Assembly: GCA_964425605.1 (NCBI GenBank)
Contig: CAYRNR010000002.1
Span: 148,751 to 212,750, forward strand
Length of the DNA stretch: 64,000 bases
Direction of reading: 5' to 3'
DNA from: CAYRNR01 sp964425605
Lineage (GTDB): Bacteria; Myxococcota_A; UBA796; UBA9615; CAYRNR01
Shown: piece after piece, positions 59,551-64,000 of the stretch
Numbering within the stretch: the stretch's first letter is position 1
How the letters are laid out: each line of letters opens with the position of its first letter
Notes under the pieces: generated by a model
Told to the model about the DNA's origin: nothing
Databases searched by the model: none
The model's input: the letters and a program-made list of their open reading frames with translations, nothing else
Translations under genes and position numbers: made by a program

Positions 59551-61032
59551 TCACTCCTCACGCAAGTACCCCAGATCGGCGAGAAGCTGGTCCATCTCAG
59601 CCGCTGAACGGTCGCGTTCCTCTTCCAACTGAGCCAGACGGAACAGAGCTGCGCGAACGTCCAGCGATTCCTCGGCTGCGGGTTTTCCCACGTACCGACT
59701 CGGGTCGAGCACGTACTCGTTGGGACGAAGCTCGGTTAGGTCGACCATCCGACAGTAGCCAGTTAGGTCCTCGAACGCCTGAGAGGCCTCGATGATGCGC
59801 CTCGCAGCGGCGTCCGGAATCCGGTTCTGGAATCGATGGCTCTCGACGTCTCCAGCGGCGTCGATGAATAGAAATCGGCCGCGACGCTTCTCAGGCTTGT
59901 GGTTGTTGAACAGCAGGATCGCCAGGCTGATGCTCGTTTCGAACAGCAGCTTCGACGGGAGCAGGACGACGGTCTCCAGCCGGTCGTCCTCGAGCACGCC
60001 CCTGCGAATCTTCTGCTCGATTCCGCGACGGAACAACACGCCCGTGGGGACCAGGAAGCACGCGCGCCCTCTTGGAGCCAATGCAGCCAGTCCGTGCTGG
60101 ATCAACGCCCACTGGCCCTGGGTGCGCGGGGGGCGACCGTAGGAGAATCTCCTGAAGTGGTCCAACTGCTCGTCGTCGAACCAATTGCGCATCATCAGGG
60201 GGAGGTTGGAGGCCACTACGTCGTGCTGCTTCAGGTCTCGACCTTCCACATGTTTGGGCTCGCGAAGTGTGTCCCCAAGCCGGATGCCCGTGGGATCGAT
60301 TCCCCTCACGGCCATGGAAAGACTACACAGCGCCCAGCGTTCGGGATCGATCTCCTGACCGGCATAGCCCAACGTTCGAAAGTCGGCTCGGGTCATCTTG
60401 GGGTAGACGGAGCGTGCGGCTTCTCCGAGAAGCGAGCCCACGCCGCAAGCCGGATCAAAGAAGGAATCCCCAGCCTTTGGAGCTGCCAGTACGATCAACA
60501 AGTTCCGCAAGCTGGAGGGGGTCGTGGTAGCCCCAGACGACTTGCCGCGCATGCTCGAAAACTCGTCGAAGAGCAGATCGAACGCGATGCTCAATCCGCT
60601 GTCGGGTCGGGGAACACTCGCGGCAAGAGCTAGGGCGTCTGCGGTGGTGATGGCTCTTGCAAGCATGCGGTCGCGCTCGTCGTCCGAGCCGAACCGGGAT
60701 TCGTCTGTGAATGAAAGAGACGTGAGCACACCCCTGAGTGCTGGCTGGACCTGCTCTATGCTCGCGGCAAGGTCGTTCAGCGCCTCGCCAATCCCTCGGT
60801 CGGTCGTGGTGATGGCTTGCCAGGCTGCTGCGGCCGGTGCCGCGTTTCCAGCCACGGCATCCCATGGGCCCTGCTCGAGGCTGCCCGATTCGCCGGCCCG
60901 GGCCGCGAACCACTTCATGGTCAGCAGGCGAAAGACGTAGCCTTCGGTCTCGGCTCTGGACATCCGGCCACGCAGTACATCTGCGAGTTCGAGCCCTGTC
61001 TGCACGATCAGGTTTGGGTCAGTGGTTCTCAT
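59551..61032 (-). CDS. HsdM-like methyltransferase with degenerate motif IV (NLPL)
   Basis: The 493-residue protein keeps the N-terminal helical domain and SAM motif I (FFDPACGVGSLL, 193-200). At the catalytic position, however, it reads VVASNLPLMM (276-279) instead of NPPF or NPPY, so base flipping and transfer are probably impaired. The ending contains a coiled-coil-like part (LAQLEEERDRSAAEMDQLL). It is translated from an ATG that overlaps the stop of the half-size HsdS gene, forming a separate M'/S' pair at the head of the operon. A non-catalytic DNA-binding or regulatory role is possible. Confidence 0.88.
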   Translation of the reverse strand: MRTTDPNLIVQTGLELADVLRGRMSRAETEGYVFRLLTMKWFAARAGESGSLEQGPWDAVAGNAAPAAAAWQAITTTDRGIGEALNDLAASIEQVQPALRGVLTSLSFTDESRFGSDDERDRMLARAITTADALALAASVPRPDSGLSIAFDLLFDEFSSMRGKSSGATTTPSSLRNLLIVLAAPKAGDSFFDPACGVGSLLGEAARSVYPKMTRADFRTLGYAGQEIDPERWALCSLSMAVRGIDPTGIRLGDTLREPKHVEGRDLKQHDVVASNLPLMMRNWFDDEQLDHFRRFSYGRPPRTQGQWALIQHGLAALAPRGRACFLVPTGVLFRRGIEQKIRRGVLEDDRLETVVLLPSKLLFETSISLAILLFNNHKPEKRRGRFLFIDAAGDVESHRFQNRIPDAAARRIIEASQAFEDLTGYCRMVDLTELRPNEYVLDPSRYVGKPAAEESLDVRAALFRLAQLEEERDRSAAEMDQLLADLGYLREE

Positions 61033-61664
61033 GGTTGTACCCGGGGCCGAAGAGCACCGCGGACGAGGGAGTCGACGACTTCGTGGGTGATCGTACGGCG
61101 CGACTCCACGGCTGCCAGAGCAGCTATGGCGTGTCGTTGCTGCGCGTCGAGCAGTCGTTTCAGCAGTGCCTGGGTTGCGTCATCGAGCAAGGGAATCCGC
61201 AAGTCCTCGACTGCACTCTTGTTCAGGGCAAAGCCCATCACCGAAGAGCTCGACAGCTGCATCATCTGGTCACGGCCTGTCGGGCTATCCAGGAAGGCAG
61301 CCAACGCTTCGGGCGACAGCTGACCGTCCGAGCGTATCCGCACGAGATTGGGACCAACCACAGCGCCAGCCGTCGCTTCGGTGACTAGCCCTACTTTTGG
61401 CTGCGAACCGCGAACGGCAAGGACGATGTCTCCGGGCTGCACGCGATACCGCTCAACGCTCTTGCCCGAAGGAATCCAGGCGGGAGAGAGCTCCTCCTCG
61501 GGGGCTACTCTTCCGTCCTGTACGTCACGAACCGCGATGACGGGATGCTCCGTAGCGCTGGATGAGCGAGCCTTCTTGGACACAAGGCCGAGGCCTGGCT
61601 GGATGTCTGCGATCGTGCAAAGAGCACAGATGGGACGAACGCTTCTATCGCCGGCGGCTGTCAT
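61029..61664 (-). CDS. Half-size HsdS-like specificity protein (single TRD)
   Basis: The 211-residue protein has one TRD-like region (IAVRDVQDGRVAPEEE, PGDIVLAVRGSQPKVGLVT, GPNLVRIRSDGQLSPEAL) and one helical spacer (LRIPLLDDATQALLKRLLDA). This is half the usual size, so it would act as a homodimer on a palindromic bipartite site or join the other subunits. It is the first gene of the minus-strand operon, and its stop overlaps the ATG of the degenerate methylase gene. ATG at 61664 has GGAGGG at a long spacing. Confidence 0.85.
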   Translation of the reverse strand: MTAAGDRSVRPICALCTIADIQPGLGLVSKKARSSSATEHPVIAVRDVQDGRVAPEEELSPAWIPSGKSVERYRVQPGDIVLAVRGSQPKVGLVTEATAGAVVGPNLVRIRSDGQLSPEALAAFLDSPTGRDQMMQLSSSSVMGFALNKSAVEDLRIPLLDDATQALLKRLLDAQQRHAIAALAAVESRRTITHEVVDSLVRGALRPRVQP

Positions 61665-61756
61665 GCTTTGGCTCCCTCCGGTCAGCTGGATCTAGGCTGC
61701 CGGACTCCTCTACAAACAGCAAGATGTATTTGGATATATTTCACGAACACACGTAT

Positions 61757-61771
61757 CACCCCTCAGGGGTG
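61757..61771. promoter_or_regulatory. 15-nt palindrome in the divergent promoter region
   Basis: CACCCCT-C-AGGGGTG is perfect over 7-bp arms. It sits in the 238-bp spacer between the type I operon (starts 61664, minus) and the Mrr-like gene (starts 61903, plus), next to an AT-rich block (atgtatttggatatatttca). It is a good candidate operator for the XRE domain of the HTH-HsdM, but binding is an inference. Confidence 0.5.
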
Positions 61772-61902
61772 GTCGATCTCAAATACCTCGGAATCGCCCC
61801 GACGGCCAAGGCTCCAAGAGGGTTTCATGAACGCCAAGGTGGATCTGAGGTCCGAGGGGATTTCCGGTAGGATGGCAGCGCACCAACAAAGGGAGATGGG
61901 GC

Positions 61903-63135
61903 ATGGTCACTGAGAAGATGTCCATCATCGACGCCGCCACGACGGTTCCGGACGAAGGGCCCACCCACGTACGCGTCCCGTACTACCCCAAACACGGCGA
62001 GTTGCGGTTGTTGATGCCCATCTGGGCGGGGCGCACGCCGGGGCAAATCACGGGACTGAGAGGAGCGATCCAGAAGCTCCGCGGCACCCTTCAGAACCCC
62101 GTGGACTGGAGCAAACCCGACGAGTGGATTTCCGAAAGGCTCGACGGCCAGTCTCGCGAGCTGGCTGCGGCGATCTGGGAGGGAACACGGAAAAAGGTCA
62201 CGCCGCGACACGTACAGGGGCACTGGCTGCTATCCAGGCGGTATGGGCTGCTAGAGCCCGACTCCGACGGTCTGCTCCGCCTGACGGATCAGGGTCAGTC
62301 GTTCTTGACGGAACAGAACGGAAAGGCGGAAGCACTCATCGATAGGCGAGAAGGGCTGACCAAGATCCTGTCCATCGTTGCGGATAACGGCCCTGCAAGG
62401 TTCGGCAGGTATGTAGACCCGTGGGCCGACTTCCTCCAGGGACGTTCGAACTTCCGCACGGACAGCACGATCAAAGACACACTTCGGCGACGGCTCACCA
62501 ATCTGCTGGATCGAGGGCTGCTGGATCGCTCCAGCCAATCGTACTCAGTCACCGACGCTGGATTGAGCTACCTCGCTCGCGTCGGCGACGTGGACACCGC
62601 AGGCCCGGACGAAGCGCAGCGAATCCGTCGGCTGCTCAAGCAGCACACCACCAGCGTTCGCGAGAGTCTGCACAAGGTTCTGAGTTCCATGGATCCCTTC
62701 GGATTTGAGCACCTGGTCAAGCACCTGCTCGAGGGCATGGACTACGAAAACGTCGAGGTCACCAGCCCGGCCAACGACGGAGGAGTGGACGTGGTGGCGG
62801 ACATCCAGCTGGGCATCACGTCTGTGCGCGAGGTGGTGCAGGCGAAACGGCACAAGAAAAACATCCAGCGGCCAGTGTTGGACGCGCTACGCGGCTCTCT
62901 ACATCGATTCGACGCGGTGCGGGGAACGATCATCGCCACATCGAAGTTCTCAAAAGGCACCCAGAGCGCGGCATTCGAACGGGGAGCCGCTCCGATCACG
63001 CTCATCGATGGAGAGAAGCTCATCGATCTGCTGATCGAGAACGGGATCGGGGTGAAGAAGAAGACGATTGAGGTACTTGAGCTGGATGCGGATGCATTCG
63101 TGTTCGGTGGAGAGACCGAGGACGAAGAAGGATAG
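61903..63135 (+). CDS. Mrr-like restriction endonuclease
   Basis: The 410-residue protein has N-terminal winged-helix parts (TPRHVQGHWLLSRRYGLLEP, LRRRLTNLLDRGLLDRSS). The C-terminal Mrr nuclease has FGFEHLVKHLLEGMDYENVE, GGVDVVAD with the catalytic Asp, and VVQAKRHKKN with the Q-x-K motif (about 255-330). Known Mrr proteins cut DNA with foreign methylation; here it would complement the type I system. ATG at 61903 has GGGAG upstream. It is divergent from the type I operon and convergent with the next nuclease gene (2-bp gap). Confidence 0.9.
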   Translation: MVTEKMSIIDAATTVPDEGPTHVRVPYYPKHGELRLLMPIWAGRTPGQITGLRGAIQKLRGTLQNPVDWSKPDEWISERLDGQSRELAAAIWEGTRKKVTPRHVQGHWLLSRRYGLLEPDSDGLLRLTDQGQSFLTEQNGKAEALIDRREGLTKILSIVADNGPARFGRYVDPWADFLQGRSNFRTDSTIKDTLRRRLTNLLDRGLLDRSSQSYSVTDAGLSYLARVGDVDTAGPDEAQRIRRLLKQHTTSVRESLHKVLSSMDPFGFEHLVKHLLEGMDYENVEVTSPANDGGVDVVADIQLGITSVREVVQAKRHKKNIQRPVLDALRGSLHRFDAVRGTIIATSKFSKGTQSAAFERGAAPITLIDGEKLIDLLIENGIGVKKKTIEVLELDADAFVFGGETEDEEG

Positions 63136-63137
63136 CC

Positions 63138-64000
63138 CTACCTCACCTCGAATCTCTCCCCAATCGGCAACCGCTCCTTCGGCCTCACCCCCACCAGCTC
63201 CCTCGTTTCCTCATCCAGATCATCCCAGTGCTCCAGCACCATCTCCACGAACGACGTCCCCTCCACCAGGATGATCGTCTTCTTCCCCGCTGCCACCGCC
63301 TCGGCCTGAGCCGGAGCCGTGAACCCACCCAGCGAGATGATCGCCCCCTGCTCGTCCACTCCAAGCGCACCGCGTGTCTTCAACACGGTCTCGATCCCGA
63401 CGTTGCTCCTCGTCCTTTTCACCTGCACTCGAAGCAGCACGGTAGCCAGCCCCTCGGCCGTGAGCGATCCAACGACGTCTATCCCGCCGTCCCCCACGTA
63501 GGGAGTCTGGTCGGCCGCGTAGCCGATGGCCTGGAAGTACCTCTTGACGAAGTCCTCGAAGTCCCTGGGATGCATTTCGATGAGGCGCGACAGCACGTAC
63601 TCGATGACGTCCCCCCGGACAGGAGGGACAGGGCCGGAGCCGAGCAGCGCGTCGATGTACTTGGCCCGGTGGGTCAGGTCGGTGACGGTCATCGGATTGA
63701 GAGAGGCCAGGAGCTTGGGGGAGGCTTCAGTGCGGCGGACGTCCCTGAGCCACTCGACGTTGCGGCGTTGGCGGTACGGACAACCGTCGGTGGGCTCGGC
63801 GACGTAGGTGTAGTCGCCGAGGATACGACCGACGAAGATCAAGCCCTTGGCGGTGTGGGGGAGCAAGACGATGTCGCCGTCGTGCATCTCGCGGACGAAC
63901 CGACGGACCTGGCCGGCGCCGATGCCGGCCTTGATGCCGGTCTCGCCTAGCAGCCCGTTGATTTTCCCTCGTCAGGGATATCCAGCGCGGATCGGGTGAG
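63138..64000 (-). CDS. Second Mrr-like endonuclease, 5' end beyond window, probable frameshift
   Basis: The readable part from ATG 63887 encodes 249 residues: a domain start MHDGDIVLLPHTAKGLIFVGRI, then the Mrr nuclease MHPRDFEDFVKRYFQAIGY, DGGIDVVGSLTAEG and LRVQVKRTRSN with catalytic Asp and Q-x-K. In-frame codons continue upstream (GETGIKAGIGAGQVRRFVRE) to a stop at 63972-63974. The neighbouring frame continues the expected sequence (ALDIPDEGK). One missing base in the T4 run at 63962-63965 would restore one long N-terminal domain. The gene therefore runs out of the window and may be a pseudogene or carry a sequence error. Confidence 0.72.

Noticed and set aside
49412..64000. BREX, DISARM or another named multi-gene defence system
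   Set aside because: No PglZ, BrxL, BrxC or DrmA/DrmB-like protein was recognised; the genes fit type I restriction plus additions.

Overview
The window looks like a metagenome-style scaffold (one 100-N gap) from a high-GC, delta-proteobacterial or Myxococcota-like bacterium. That assignment rests on secreted proteins built from tandem MopE-type Asp/Cys repeats, lipoproteins with poly-Asp linkers, a Gly-Gly-Gly-Cys-Glu-Cys + membrane segment + Arg/Lys C-terminal sorting tail, and a very large Ser/Thr kinase with WD40 repeats. It is inference from gene style; no rRNA or other phylogenetic marker is present.

Left part, about 1-29.8 kb, is mostly envelope and metabolism. It holds a TetR-type regulator tail with a two-domain flavoprotein, a 17-repeat MopE lipoprotein, an EamA transporter, and a kinase/STAND/14xWD40 protein coupled to a membrane-tethered AraC-type regulator. 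Two small secreted proteins follow, then a glycyl radical enzyme with an unusual N-terminal SCP2-like domain and its activating enzyme. Next is a 4.3 kb segment bounded by 25-bp direct repeats derived from a tRNA-Ala 3' half; it carries an AlbA_2/Schlafen-type regulator and an FG-GAP protein. After it come a vWA lipoprotein, an M3 metallopeptidase, a lipase-like hydrolase, a small secreted protein, a LamG/MopE protein interrupted by the assembly gap, and a lipoprotein.

Right part, about 29.9-64 kb, is a dense defence island with no transposase or phage structural gene seen. In order: HipBA; a B12-type radical SAM protein coupled to a DUF4258 protein; a CHAT protease overlapping a sigma-like/anti-sigma-like protein; an orphan protein; an AbiEi/AbiEii pair inserted at a duplicated junction; two coupled DUF262 (GmrSD-like) genes; a KAP NTPase; a DEDDh exonuclease; an elaborate type I restriction-modification operon; and two Mrr-like endonucleases.

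The two most system-like novelties are these. (1) The CHAT peptidase is translationally coupled to a protein that appears to join an ECF-sigma-like segment and an anti-sigma-type zinc finger in one chain, with no CRISPR genes near. (2) The type I locus runs HsdS-half, degenerate HsdM (NLPL in place of NPPF/Y), small ORF, HTH-HsdM with a four-Cys insertion, second HsdM, HsdS, HsdR, PLD-family protein. Most junctions in it overlap by 4-8 bp, and a 15-nt palindrome lies upstream between it and a divergent Mrr gene. All functional statements come from motif reading and need database and experimental checks.
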